From: a virus
Direction: 5' to 3' (one strand)
DNA: 64,000 nt
IMG/VR virus record: IMGVR_UViG_3300042691_013169
Location: 1 to 64,000 of that record
Each line of letters opens with the position of its first letter. The stretch's first letter is position 1. Below are positions 43,901-51,704 of the stretch, one piece after another. The translations under genes and the position numbers were made by a program. The notes under the pieces were generated by a model. The model was not told where the DNA came from. It searched no databases and saw only the letters and a list, made by a program, of their open reading frames with translations.

Positions 43901-44250
43901 GAGGACTTCAGGCAGTAAAGAGAGCAATGGGTGGTAGATTTGTTCCTGGAGTTCCTTACACATTAAATGACGGACTAAAAACAGAGGGTGTTGTTTTTGA
44001 TAGACCAGGCAATGTTTATCCTAATATTAATACAATGCCTAGATTTGATATCCCTTCACAAAGCATAACTGCTTCAGGAGTATCTGCAACAAATTCTTAT
44101 AATAATAATACATACACAATTAGTATAGAATTAAATGGCACAAATGTGTCACCAGATGATATAATCAGAAGAATGAAACAAGAAATGTCTATGATTCAAG
44201 CAAAGGAGGGTACAGTGAGAACACTAGGCTCACTGTCTAGAAACTACTAA
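37984..44250 (+). CDS. Tape measure protein
   Basis: A 2088-residue protein, the longest in the window; its length should set a tail of roughly 300 nm if the usual 1.5 angstrom per residue holds. Residues 1-200 are coiled coil (KMQEQLAQSNKMFANQIASM). Typical TMP segments follow: AAGVAFRVADQ-like, GATYNETISLAADIAATGKTG, AMREGGINASEGANALKSAL, and a hydrophobic region at about 520-565 (KTVLAFIGGLTALSGPLIML). Three VPGxGxxDxVPAMLTPGEF-like motifs occur (about 910-935, 1165, and near 1985-2005). A second hydrophobic patch lies at about 1270-1300. The late coiled coil (1640-1770) is strongly charged. Confidence 0.95.
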   Translation: MAEEQVRTRIVANADFSNLIADVHKVTASLAKMQEQLAQSNKMFANQIASMNRGFADTIRSTGQFSTHFVSLQSDVQKFGQQLDKGQIKLGQYYRVLQSHTKTQGGLIRDLAKQQVALQNSILQPLGRNAEGIMQYNVHIPRGLNETKNKTAIARQELQIMNKVMQQGAGQLINWGKNTQWAGRQLTVGLTVPIAAFGKAAADAFRVADQELTRLTKVYGDTAGASAQELGKIRREVGETAKRLAQELGATYNETISLAADIAATGKTGEELIKSTEEATRLAILGEVDRQEAMKATLAIQSAFKANTEELSQSIDFLNAVENQTSTSLSDLVEAIPKAGPVVKGLGGSVKDLALYLTAMREGGINASEGANALKSALASLINPTDKAVEKFKSMGIDILGIVNNNAGNLTATLMELQGALDNLDPLQKQQAIEQLFGKFQFSRLNALFENLGRQGSQTLQVLDLMKASTDDLGAIADRELRAVTESASGRYKRAVEGLKAELAGIGESFLNISTVLVNVIAKVVDFVSNLPKPIKTVLAFIGGLTALSGPLIMLTGVLANFFGYIVKGAFHLKSLFKGGEGWKYLTPEMLAAERAGSLVEKTFYDDAKAASILQLALRNLIDEFTILETKAKTGAMSVAPAVNTITNQAVSAAMASRVVNPQHPLVGAPYTRASSHMNPRGGMSEEERMAQTIFGMVPGSGPVNQKIGQNPQIYMNAPLPDVPGLTKVNGVSTGVVAGEAAKWHAMMATLGMQSKAEIEQLRRTIIATGTLTKDFMSTFDDILPAVKAITDNAAAQSAQIVAQLKAGKFTVEQARAEIIALNAQTEAMIASTVSAQAAGMGRSINPTMIPTLDQPVVDPTGRSNMRELFKKSKTKDFIDRVARGLGVRTSGAGYNIETTIPKRLNMGNIVPGTGNQDTVPAMLTPGEFVVNAKATARHLPLLQAINGSTREAGPANMLGGFMASRAANAILGAFGVASRSTKSARLVGNWGMLMPKRINDQLAMKRGSKGASGLELKMLLNDPNRLIDLERFLAFRGVKPADISAAKQRVAARLSQKINSNSVYDDKTFGRLSFSAIDEEIVAMESMYPGIRLAYQKDRMMPGRRDTASSNPTKHGPSPTAINVPGGRGSSYGSGKNGEVWGHFADDAFDANIASLRGVLGFNKGGMVPGVQYLNDGSDEPVGFRAGFDRGRAGGSGQMGGLGMFGAGFGLQMGSQFVGGTAGSAMMTAGTVMQLMPMLQGITSMGGKLKGLTGLAQTFGRVAGTAFRLAGAAVRFFTGPIGLATIAITGAVMWYRKWQEGIKETRRENALLNGMTVKGAKEAGISYKSISDKIKDVNEQLKLSREQGMLGFEATTNAGIPGLTLTIKELKELKKTAKETMPELLATFNSIDATKVNDLASNLKAQFVAAGMSVEDATNKIYALISASEKSGQAFGAISGKAFMQIKDKSTAAAFSVQLLSDNLNEVNAGVSDIDAAALAGNFESVISSIDSAVTGLVGTKDETGKIIDETKALQIQFEKLNEKGLLRTKIGQEALNQLKKERPELAAILKSSDSIGGMYAKWRVLLSGAYVDLKNITSEQAIGLAAYQQALDMAGEQIATGQVVSSVLDDSVKGSQKLEEQIKKNTKAMKNYSNESVGLSRQQIKAINDQIAAIKKQADAKKKAMQDALDSENTELELMQLKREAQDALARGDRDAYADIQLRIQQLTKEAQTKAAIRKIEENEQRDIEAKQKILDADAEKKARADENIAGVGKRTESAAETKATVDKLNQTILQLAGERVQALKIKDAEKRQKALNTIEGKFSTQFLDILEKSSDAVQQYFSDFVDVKTNKAFRKTITDVPGVGSFTSGGMANSAFAQLATELGKQGEVNFQGFADSIKGGATLGMIYKVLGGKPTGSLKSLTMEDVKGAIISNQGRSSAYLKDYTKDDKSLEEGVRNAIIQKYGFKDGDSFEFEGITYNVKPKPWYNGGGLQAVKRAMGGRFVPGVPYTLNDGLKTEGVVFDRPGNVYPNINTMPRFDIPSQSITASGVSATNSYNNNTYTISIELNGTNVSPDDIIRRMKQEMSMIQAKEGTVRTLGSLSRNY

Positions 44251-44723
44251 TGTCAACAGTACATATGCCCAGAGGGTCTATTTTATTAATAGAAGCAAAA
44301 GACTTGCTGGCTACTCCTGCTGGAACAACTAAAATTTGGAATAGAGTTACAGAACACAACAGGTCAGAATTTTCTATGGACGTTGAAAGAATTGAAAAGT
44401 CTGTTAGAACCTCCAATGGAACTTTAAGAAAAAATCATGTTGCTGACAAAAGAAAGTTTTCTCTTAACTGGAATATGCTTCCTTCATATAGAACTCTAAC
44501 TGTAGACGGAGCTTGGGGAGCAGAGGACTTAAGATCATTTTATCTATCTGATGACGGTAAAACTTCATTTAATATTAGAATTAATCTAGCAAAAACAGGG
44601 CTGGATCAAACTTCTTCTGGCTATGAAACAGCAACAGTTGTAATTACTAACTGCAGCTTTACAGTTGTAAAAAGAGGGCTACAACCATTCTGGAATGTCT
44701 CGTTACAGATGGATGAAGTATAA
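44250..44723 (+). CDS. Distal tail-type minor tail protein
   Basis: A 157-residue protein that immediately follows the tape measure (ATG overlaps its stop). Segments such as RVTEHNRSEFSMDVERIEKSVR, KRKFSLNWNMLP and VVITNCSFTVVKRGLQPFWNVSLQMDEV are like the N-terminal beta-barrel of distal tail (Dit) proteins, which close the tube and hold the tail hub. It is shorter than full-length Dit proteins, so it probably represents only the hexamer-forming domain. It overlaps the next ATG by one base. Confidence 0.7.
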   Translation: MSTVHMPRGSILLIEAKDLLATPAGTTKIWNRVTEHNRSEFSMDVERIEKSVRTSNGTLRKNHVADKRKFSLNWNMLPSYRTLTVDGAWGAEDLRSFYLSDDGKTSFNIRINLAKTGLDQTSSGYETATVVITNCSFTVVKRGLQPFWNVSLQMDEV

Positions 44724-46624
44724 TGGTTGCAATATCTACAAACGCTAAAAATGTACTAGAACAAAATACAACTATTAGTACAAGGATTGGCTGTACTCTA
44801 GAATACAACATGAATCAATTAGTAGATAATATTACTATTACTGGAAACGAATACACAGCCCCAGACGGTACAAAGCCTTTTAAAAAATTATTTCCAGTAG
44901 ACTCTGTTGTAAAACCTTTTAGGCCAAATGGAGCAGGAATTAAATATGCAATCACTGGGGATGTTGCGTCTGGCTCTTATAGAGATCCAAAATCAACTAC
45001 CTACGATATAGATTATAGAACTTACTACCCAGGACCAGATACATATTATAAGTATTTTATAAGCCCAAAGAGCTCAGGCGTAGATATTTCTATGACATAT
45101 CCTAAAACTATTTATACAAATAAAATAGTTATTAGGTTTGAGATATCTCATGCTATACCTCCAACATGGATTGTGAGCGCTAGCGGTTCTCAGATAGCAA
45201 CAGGAACAGACACATCAATTGTTGCTTTTAAAACTGGTTCTACAAAAAATTATAATGCTGGAACTTTAGCTCTTTATTATAATGGAACATCATGGTCAAC
45301 AACTAAGCCTTCAGCTATCGCAGCGCCAGTATCAATTTCTTCATTAAGGTTACAAACTGGATCAGTGGCTAATAAATTTATAGGAGTTATTGAGATGTCT
45401 CCAAGATGGGAAGTTGATATCTCAGATAGAATTGTTAATTTTGAAATATCAAAGGAAGCTTCTACTTCTGTTAGTGACCTACTGCCAATCGGAAATGTTT
45501 CTGCCAACTCATTATCTATGAGCTTGGTTTCATATGAAGAGCCAAGAATAATCAAAACATATGACAAATCTTCTACAATAAGCACTTCAAATTTATACCT
45601 ATACAAAAAGGTTTTGGTAAATCCATTTATTAAATTATATTATTCAGGTGCACCAAGTACAGATTCTTATGGTGCACATGAAGTTATTCCTCAAGGACAA
45701 TTCTTAATAGATTCATGGTCGATATCAGAATTTGGAGATGTTTCTTTAAGAGCCCTAGACTCTGCAAAAATTTTACAAGAGACTCTGTGCCCAGGAATAT
45801 TTTGCGAAGGATATTCTGTGCAGGCTATTATTAGAAGACTGCTTGATAACGTAGGTTTTACTAACTATAATTTTAATTCAAATACAACAGAAACAACCCC
45901 GCTAGTTCCAAGATTTTGGTGGGCAGAAGATTCTAAAACAGTATGGAGTGCAATTCAAGATCTATGCAGAGACGCACAGATAACTGCTGTTGTAGATGAA
46001 AATAATATTCTTCAGTTCTATACCAGAGACTATATGTTTAATTCTTCTAGAACAGAAAATTGGCAGATGAGATCAGAGCTTAGTGGTTCTAATTTGCCAA
46101 ACATTTTAAGTTTAGATAAAACAGATTTGCCATCTGCTAATCAAGTTAAAGTTTTATGGAACAGTGTAACAACTAGCATATACCCATCAGCAGAACAGTC
46201 ACAATCAATATGGAGATCAGGTAAAAGCTTTATGGCTGCCCTGTCATTGGATAATGATTTAACAACTGCCAGCGGTGAGGGATCATATATAAATCTTTCT
46301 CCAGTGGAAACAAACGAATATAATTCACAAATACTTTATGAGTATTCTGGATATTTAGTTGTAAATTCTGAAATTATAGAGTATGATGGTATAGAATATT
46401 TCTACTACGACACAAACAATGTTAAGCAATTACAGGTAATTCAGTCAGACGCAGATTATTTAAAGTATCAAGGGCTTGCTAAATCAGGAAGAGATAACTT
46501 TGGAAGAACTGGTAGATATAAAATTAAACAAAGAGGCGCATTTGGAACTGCAGTAGGAAATCATTATGCAGCAGCAACTTCAATTATTGCATCTTGGAAC
46601 GGGTATCAGGTGACTTGGGTATGA
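44723..46624 (+). CDS. Tail hub / tail-tip structural protein
   Basis: A 633-residue protein. A middle part with LEYSYEEPRIIKTYDK-like and IPQGQFLIDSWSISEFGDVSLRALDSAKIL (about 325-355) matches tail-hub proteins that follow the Dit-type protein; FCEGYSVQAIIRRLLDNVGF and RFWWAEDSKTVWSAIQDLCRDAQ are the familiar central helices. A C-terminal YKIKQRGAFGTAVGNH segment suggests a final beta domain. It probably forms the trimeric or hexameric tip. Its stop overlaps the next start (ATGA). Confidence 0.75.
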   Translation: MVAISTNAKNVLEQNTTISTRIGCTLEYNMNQLVDNITITGNEYTAPDGTKPFKKLFPVDSVVKPFRPNGAGIKYAITGDVASGSYRDPKSTTYDIDYRTYYPGPDTYYKYFISPKSSGVDISMTYPKTIYTNKIVIRFEISHAIPPTWIVSASGSQIATGTDTSIVAFKTGSTKNYNAGTLALYYNGTSWSTTKPSAIAAPVSISSLRLQTGSVANKFIGVIEMSPRWEVDISDRIVNFEISKEASTSVSDLLPIGNVSANSLSMSLVSYEEPRIIKTYDKSSTISTSNLYLYKKVLVNPFIKLYYSGAPSTDSYGAHEVIPQGQFLIDSWSISEFGDVSLRALDSAKILQETLCPGIFCEGYSVQAIIRRLLDNVGFTNYNFNSNTTETTPLVPRFWWAEDSKTVWSAIQDLCRDAQITAVVDENNILQFYTRDYMFNSSRTENWQMRSELSGSNLPNILSLDKTDLPSANQVKVLWNSVTTSIYPSAEQSQSIWRSGKSFMAALSLDNDLTTASGEGSYINLSPVETNEYNSQILYEYSGYLVVNSEIIEYDGIEYFYYDTNNVKQLQVIQSDADYLKYQGLAKSGRDNFGRTGRYKIKQRGAFGTAVGNHYAAATSIIASWNGYQVTWV

Positions 46625-48450
46625 GATACTATGAGTGGTACATGTTAGATGGAGAATCCTACAGTCCTCCAACAGCAGTTACTCCAGCACAATTAAAGAT
46701 TCCATTTGTTTCTGTAAAGCCAATTTCTACAACATCTATAACAATAGAAATTTCTCCGCCTTCAGCAACTCCTGCAAGCTATGGCGGAAGCGGAACATCT
46801 CATTCTATCTTAGATCCAGATTTTATTGTAAACAGCACAAGCAATATAGTTACAATTAATAACCTTATTCCTGGTAAAAGATATGACTTAAGAATAAGAG
46901 CATATACTGGTGCAAATGCTACTGGGACATATGGAGATAATTATTATACTCAATTTACTATGCCCATAACTAGCCCAGTTACTGCAGTAGTGTCTACCTC
47001 AAGCGGAACGACAGTTCCAAATAATTCTGGAACCTCTGTAGATACAACTACATTGTCTGGCATCAAAGCTGCATCAAATGCTGGTCAAGCAGACGTAGAT
47101 AGCACTACTTATGATGATACAACAGCACCTTCATCAGGCGTAACTCCTGCTCCTACTGGCACATCTACTGCAATATCTGGAAACAGGCAAGTAAAAACAT
47201 CTTTATTTTCAATATCAAATCAAAGTAAATCAAAAGACTATAACTCAGTTGCTATTAAAAATTTAGGAATAGCTACATCTTCAGAATATTATTCTTTTGG
47301 AGCTGCAATGTTTTTTCAAAGCAATGTTTCAAAGACAGAGTCCTCAGGAGGCATAGGATTCTTTACAGACTCTGTTGGTAAAAACGGATATTATATATAT
47401 TTAAAAACAACCAGCAGCCTAGTAAGCAATGATGAAAGAGAAGTGCAGATATTTAAGATTGCTGACGGCAATAAAATAGTTTTAGCTGATAGTCAAAAAA
47501 CAGGAGAAACTGGAGTAGGGTCTAAGCTTGGCGGAATTAAGGGCGGATCTAATTACAAAATAGACGTAAAGGTAAAGGCAACATCTTCTGTTGTAGTAAT
47601 CGATGTTTATATTAACAACTTTAAGATTAGTGCAGTAGACACAACTGTTTCTGGAACTACAAAGTCTATACAAAAGATTATTCCTAGGAGTTCTAATTTT
47701 GCTGTATTCGCATCAAGCGGTACAATATTATTTGATTACATTTATGCTACACCTCTTTCAGAAGATCAATATACTAAAGGTGGGCTACAAAATGTTTATA
47801 ACGGACAATTTGCCAAAACAACCCTAGACTTTTTATATGGAGAAAAGGTTTTAAGTAATTTTGACAAGGCTTCTGTTCCTGGCGGAGTTTTAGAAGAATT
47901 TGGCACAACGGCAAGAGAGTTGAGAAAGGTTTCCCTAAAGTATCCTCAGCGTCCTGGATATCCAACATATGCTTCTGTTTCAACAAATAAGTTTGTTAAT
48001 ATATTAGGAAGTAGGCTTACATCATTTGGAGCTGAAATTTATCTTTTAAATAATGCTGGAACTTACGTACCTCTAGATGATGGAGGCTTTCATTCGTTTT
48101 ATGTTAATGGAAACTACGTTGTTCCAACTGGCCAACACGAATACACAGAAACCCTGTCTAATGAAAATAGCGATGTTGAGCCAGTAGTATTTGAATCTGC
48201 TTGGATACAAACAGAGCCAGATGCTAAAAGATTGGCTGGGTGGATTAAAGGACAGTGGTCAAAACAGCAGCAGGTAATTTCTGCTTCTATATTTTCAAAT
48301 CCAGCTATTTCTGTTGGAGACATAGTAACCTTCTCGTATCCAGAAAATGATTTAACTTCTTCTACTAAATTTGTTGTTCAATCGGTATCTCAATCTTATG
48401 ATCAGGGAGGACTACAGACCAGTATTGTAGCTAGATCTCTTAATAGTTGA
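46621..48450 (+). CDS. FN3 and LamG-containing tail-tip protein
   Basis: A 609-residue protein from ATG 46621, which overlaps the previous stop; a TTG at 46594 is less likely. Residues of about 25-120 form a fibronectin-III-type domain (LIPGKRYDLRIRAYTGAN), then a Ser/Thr-rich linker, then a LamG-like or carbohydrate-binding jelly roll (SIGGIGFFTDSVGKNGYYIYLKT, IDVYINNFKISAVDTT). The C-terminal 200 residues (GGVLEEFGTTARELRKVSLKYP, AWIQTEPDAKRLAGWIKGQWSKQQQ) match the C-terminal domain of siphophage tail-tip proteins. A host-sugar contact is plausible. Confidence 0.72.
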   Translation: MRYYEWYMLDGESYSPPTAVTPAQLKIPFVSVKPISTTSITIEISPPSATPASYGGSGTSHSILDPDFIVNSTSNIVTINNLIPGKRYDLRIRAYTGANATGTYGDNYYTQFTMPITSPVTAVVSTSSGTTVPNNSGTSVDTTTLSGIKAASNAGQADVDSTTYDDTTAPSSGVTPAPTGTSTAISGNRQVKTSLFSISNQSKSKDYNSVAIKNLGIATSSEYYSFGAAMFFQSNVSKTESSGGIGFFTDSVGKNGYYIYLKTTSSLVSNDEREVQIFKIADGNKIVLADSQKTGETGVGSKLGGIKGGSNYKIDVKVKATSSVVVIDVYINNFKISAVDTTVSGTTKSIQKIIPRSSNFAVFASSGTILFDYIYATPLSEDQYTKGGLQNVYNGQFAKTTLDFLYGEKVLSNFDKASVPGGVLEEFGTTARELRKVSLKYPQRPGYPTYASVSTNKFVNILGSRLTSFGAEIYLLNNAGTYVPLDDGGFHSFYVNGNYVVPTGQHEYTETLSNENSDVEPVVFESAWIQTEPDAKRLAGWIKGQWSKQQQVISASIFSNPAISVGDIVTFSYPENDLTSSTKFVVQSVSQSYDQGGLQTSIVARSLNS

Positions 48451-48454
48451 CAAA

Positions 48455-48463
48455 TGGTATAAT
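48455..48463 (+). promoter_or_regulatory. Extended -10 element close to a start codon
   Basis: TGG-TATAAT (48455-48463) lies six bases before ATG 48470. TTGACA occurs only five bases upstream of the TGG and cannot be its -35. The arrangement gives a leaderless or near-leaderless message. GGA in the six bases could act as a very weak binding site, so both modes remain possible. Confidence 0.55.
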
Positions 48464-48469
48464 GGAAAA

Positions 48470-48877
48470 ATGGCTAGTTCAATAAATAAATCTACTACGG
48501 GAATCGCTTCAGATGCCCCCATATCTGTTTATGCTGGCTCAAAAGAAAATGCAGACTTGCTTGCATCCCAGAAAAAAGTTTTCCCAGGAAATGTTGTTGG
48601 TGCAGTATATGCAGCATCAACAGAATTAGGTTCTGACGAAATTGATTTTGAGGAAGATCTTGTAGGAGACGATTTTGCTACAACTGAGACCAGTTCTAAT
48701 GAGGCAGCTGCTACAATATTAGGAAGCATATCTCCTTATATATCTGATATATCCGTGATAAGCAATGAGGTAGTTTATGATGCTGCTGGAAACCCAAGTG
48801 TTACGGTTGTATTAAAGGTTAAAAATTCTAGTGGACAAACTTTGAAAGGTATAAATGCAAGGGTGCAAGCACTATGA
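48470..48877 (+). CDS. Small tail-associated protein, likely leaderless
   Basis: A 135-residue protein with a Ser/Ala-rich N-terminus (SINKSTTGIASDAPISVYAG), an acidic middle (ELGSDEIDFEEDLVGDDFATTE) and a C-terminal beta-rich end (NPSVTVVLKVKNSSGQTLKGINARVQAL). No family is recognised. It lies between tail-tip and fibre genes and overlaps the next ATG by four bases, so it is probably structural. The promoter six bases before its ATG is its most notable property. Confidence 0.65.
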   Translation: MASSINKSTTGIASDAPISVYAGSKENADLLASQKKVFPGNVVGAVYAASTELGSDEIDFEEDLVGDDFATTETSSNEAAATILGSISPYISDISVISNEVVYDAAGNPSVTVVLKVKNSSGQTLKGINARVQAL

Positions 48878-49791
48878 TAACTAAATTTGGTAAAAGATTT
48901 ATAGCAAATTATCTTGCAGGCAATATTTTATTTACTCAAAAAGATATTGCTTTAGGTATAGGTAAAACTGCTGTCAACGCAAAAGGAAATGATACAAGAT
49001 TAGAATTTGAGTTTTATAGACTCCCAGCCACTCTAGGAAGTATTGATATCTCTCAAACTGGAACAGATGTAGATGGAGATCCAATTTTTTCATATGTAGT
49101 GATATACAAAGCTACAATACCTCAAGATGTTTCTGGTGTAATATCTGAAATTGGATTGTACCCATCTACTAGGTCATCAACAAATAATTATGACAGTAAA
49201 TTTTTAACATCATTTGAAAACAACCTTTCTTGGCTAGATGCCCTGGAAGGAAACCCAGCATTAAAACTAAACGACCCAGCAACCTCATTTTATGCCAAGA
49301 TTGGCGAGAACATGGTTCAGTATACAGTCCCAGCAAACACGGCAAAAGAATATAAAAATACTATTCTAAGTTTTGATTTATCTGGATATAGCGCAAACGA
49401 TAGCCTTTCTATCGCATATAAAAAAGTAGACAATAATACTTCAAAAATAAGAGTAAAGCTATATAGCTCTGATACATCTTATTACTATGCTGACTTTACT
49501 CCATCTGGATCAAACGAAGATAAGATTCAGCCAGTTAGTATGAACACAGTATTTACAAACTCTGTAAACTCACCAGATGCAACAAATATTACAAAGGTTG
49601 GTCTTGAGGTTACAGCAGGATCTGGCGGAACAACTAATGTGTATTTTGATGGCTTACGTATCAATGACGAAGACACCTTTGATCCAGCGTATGGATTAAT
49701 TAGTAGGTCTGTATTTTCTTCTGGAAACGAACTTGTAAAGCCTTCAGGTAGAGCAGTAGATATAGAGTACAAGCTGCAGTTAGGATTCTAA
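48874..49791 (+). CDS. Tail protein, baseplate-type
   Basis: A 305-residue protein starting MITKFGKRFIANYLAGNI, a common opening of phage baseplate and tail-fibre adaptor proteins (ending of the first domain at GVISEIGLYPS, about residue 93-103). The central part (IGENMVQYTVPANTAKEYKNTIL) and the VYFDGLRINDEDTFDPAYGLISRS segment suggest a jelly-roll carbohydrate-binding-like module. It is coupled to the previous gene (ATGA) and ends directly before the next ATG. Confidence 0.7.
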   Translation: MITKFGKRFIANYLAGNILFTQKDIALGIGKTAVNAKGNDTRLEFEFYRLPATLGSIDISQTGTDVDGDPIFSYVVIYKATIPQDVSGVISEIGLYPSTRSSTNNYDSKFLTSFENNLSWLDALEGNPALKLNDPATSFYAKIGENMVQYTVPANTAKEYKNTILSFDLSGYSANDSLSIAYKKVDNNTSKIRVKLYSSDTSYYYADFTPSGSNEDKIQPVSMNTVFTNSVNSPDATNITKVGLEVTAGSGGTTNVYFDGLRINDEDTFDPAYGLISRSVFSSGNELVKPSGRAVDIEYKLQLGF

Positions 49792-51702
49792 ATGTCTGAA
49801 ATCAATACTCTGGATAGTAAGAAGATTATTCCAAAAGACCTTGAAATAAAGGCACAGCCAGATATTGATAAAAACTTTTTTAGAATCACAATATCAAATT
49901 TAAAATTAAATAAAACTTATGCGGCACAAGTACAATATGTTTTTCAAGACGGAGAAGTCAGTGAGTGGTCTCCAACATATCTTATTATAACAAATAACGA
50001 GCTTACTCCAGACGCACCAACTTCTATCACAGTTCCATCAACAGGCCAAGGGTATATACCAGTAGAGCTTGCTACATTTCCTGCAAATGCTAAAAGAGTA
50101 GATGTATATGTTATTGGTGGATCATATGGAACTGGTAAGATAGCAAATACATTTTTTAAAGCTGGAAAGATTCTTATTCCTGCAGATGCAGGAACCTACC
50201 AGGTACAATTAATTACAGTAACTCCAACCAATGTAACAAGTTCTTCAAGCCAAACATTTACAATTACTGTTTCTGGAATTGCTGGGGAATCTGTACAAAA
50301 TCCAACTAATCCAAACGGATTTAGCACAAAAAGAATATTAGCAGGAATTGAATTAACATGGGCTGGAACATACGCTAATGGAACATTTACTGGATTTGAA
50401 GCAATTAATGTTTATGCAGGAAATTCAGCTACAGCAACAGCTGGAACATATGAGCAGGTTGGCGTATTAACTGGCAACAATGTTAAAAATACAATTGTTA
50501 TCCCTTTAGGAAATTATGTTGTCTATGGTCAACCAGTTTATATACATGCTGCAGCAGTTAATAAAAATGGAACAGTTGGTACAATTCAGGCAAATGTCGC
50601 TAATGTTTTGCTTGGCCCAGGAAAAGCAACAGACGCAGACATCAATGATGGAGCAGTAGTTATATCAAAATTAGCTTCTGATGTTTTAACTGTAGGTAAT
50701 CTTAAAGCTGGCGATATAAATGCAACATCATATATTCGTGCAGGAACTGCTGCATCTGCAAGAGTAGAAATAGCATCTTCTACCGTAGGCTCAGTGCTTC
50801 CAGGGCTAACAGTTTATAATTCTTCTAACCAACAAATACTTAGAGCTCCATTAACTGGTGGCTTAACAATAACTGGATCTGGTACATTTACTGGAGATTT
50901 ATATGCAAGCAATGGAAACTTTTCTGTAGTAAGTGGATCTGTTACAGCCCTTGCTGGAAATATTGGAAACTGGGTTATTAACTCTGGTAGGTTTGCTAGC
51001 TCAGCAGACACTTTTCCAAAAGTAGAATTAGACCCGTCTCCAACAGGAACAAATCCTCAAATCGTTCTTAGATCAAATGCTGGGTCAACCGAATCTGGAA
51101 ACGTAATTAAGTTAAACACAACAGATGGCTTTAGAGTAGGTGCTTATAATGCTCCAAACTTCACAGTTGCAATGGATGGAACCATGACAGCTAACTCAGC
51201 AACAATTACTGGAAAAATTATAACATCTGGTACAGCAGCATATACTGGTACTTTAACAATTGATGGAGGATTTATTGATCATACATCAGGACTTTATATT
51301 GAAGCTCCAAACCTTATATATGCTTCTTCTCTTGGAGATTCTTCATACGGAGGATATTTGCAGTTATCTTCAACTGGACAAGCTTGGATTGGTCACTCTG
51401 GAACATACACAACACTGCTTGGAAGTTCTGAAAATTCATTAAACTTTACTATTAACAGAACCGCACCAGGAGACGGATATAGAGATAGAGGCTATAATCT
51501 TTTTAATATAGATGCTAATGAGTTTAGAGCACCTTCATTAAACAATCAGTACACAGGGTACAGAACTATTGTAACTGGTATTTTTGGACAGCTATATAAC
51601 GGAAGAGCATTTTTTTATGGGCCAAGAGGCACATCAGCAGCAATACATACTGATTTAGGTTCTAATGCTGCTGTCGGAGACGTTTATTTTGGAACAACGT
51701 AA
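49792..51702 (+). CDS. Tail fibre with FN3-like domains
   Basis: A 636-residue protein. Residues 1-90 (FRITISNLKLNKTYAAQVQYVF, VSEWSPTYLII) and 90-265 look like fibronectin-III-type modules. A DINDGAVVISKLASDVLTVGNLKAGDINATSYI stretch (about 285-315) is typical of phage fibre connector regions. The second half (FRVGAYNAPNFTVAMDGTM, ANSATITGKIITSG) has beta-helix-like repeats and a C-terminal globular domain. It starts right after the stop of the preceding gene. It probably belongs to the tail-tip fibre set. Confidence 0.75.
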   Translation: MSEINTLDSKKIIPKDLEIKAQPDIDKNFFRITISNLKLNKTYAAQVQYVFQDGEVSEWSPTYLIITNNELTPDAPTSITVPSTGQGYIPVELATFPANAKRVDVYVIGGSYGTGKIANTFFKAGKILIPADAGTYQVQLITVTPTNVTSSSSQTFTITVSGIAGESVQNPTNPNGFSTKRILAGIELTWAGTYANGTFTGFEAINVYAGNSATATAGTYEQVGVLTGNNVKNTIVIPLGNYVVYGQPVYIHAAAVNKNGTVGTIQANVANVLLGPGKATDADINDGAVVISKLASDVLTVGNLKAGDINATSYIRAGTAASARVEIASSTVGSVLPGLTVYNSSNQQILRAPLTGGLTITGSGTFTGDLYASNGNFSVVSGSVTALAGNIGNWVINSGRFASSADTFPKVELDPSPTGTNPQIVLRSNAGSTESGNVIKLNTTDGFRVGAYNAPNFTVAMDGTMTANSATITGKIITSGTAAYTGTLTIDGGFIDHTSGLYIEAPNLIYASSLGDSSYGGYLQLSSTGQAWIGHSGTYTTLLGSSENSLNFTINRTAPGDGYRDRGYNLFNIDANEFRAPSLNNQYTGYRTIVTGIFGQLYNGRAFFYGPRGTSAAIHTDLGSNAAVGDVYFGTT

Positions 51703-51704
51703 TC

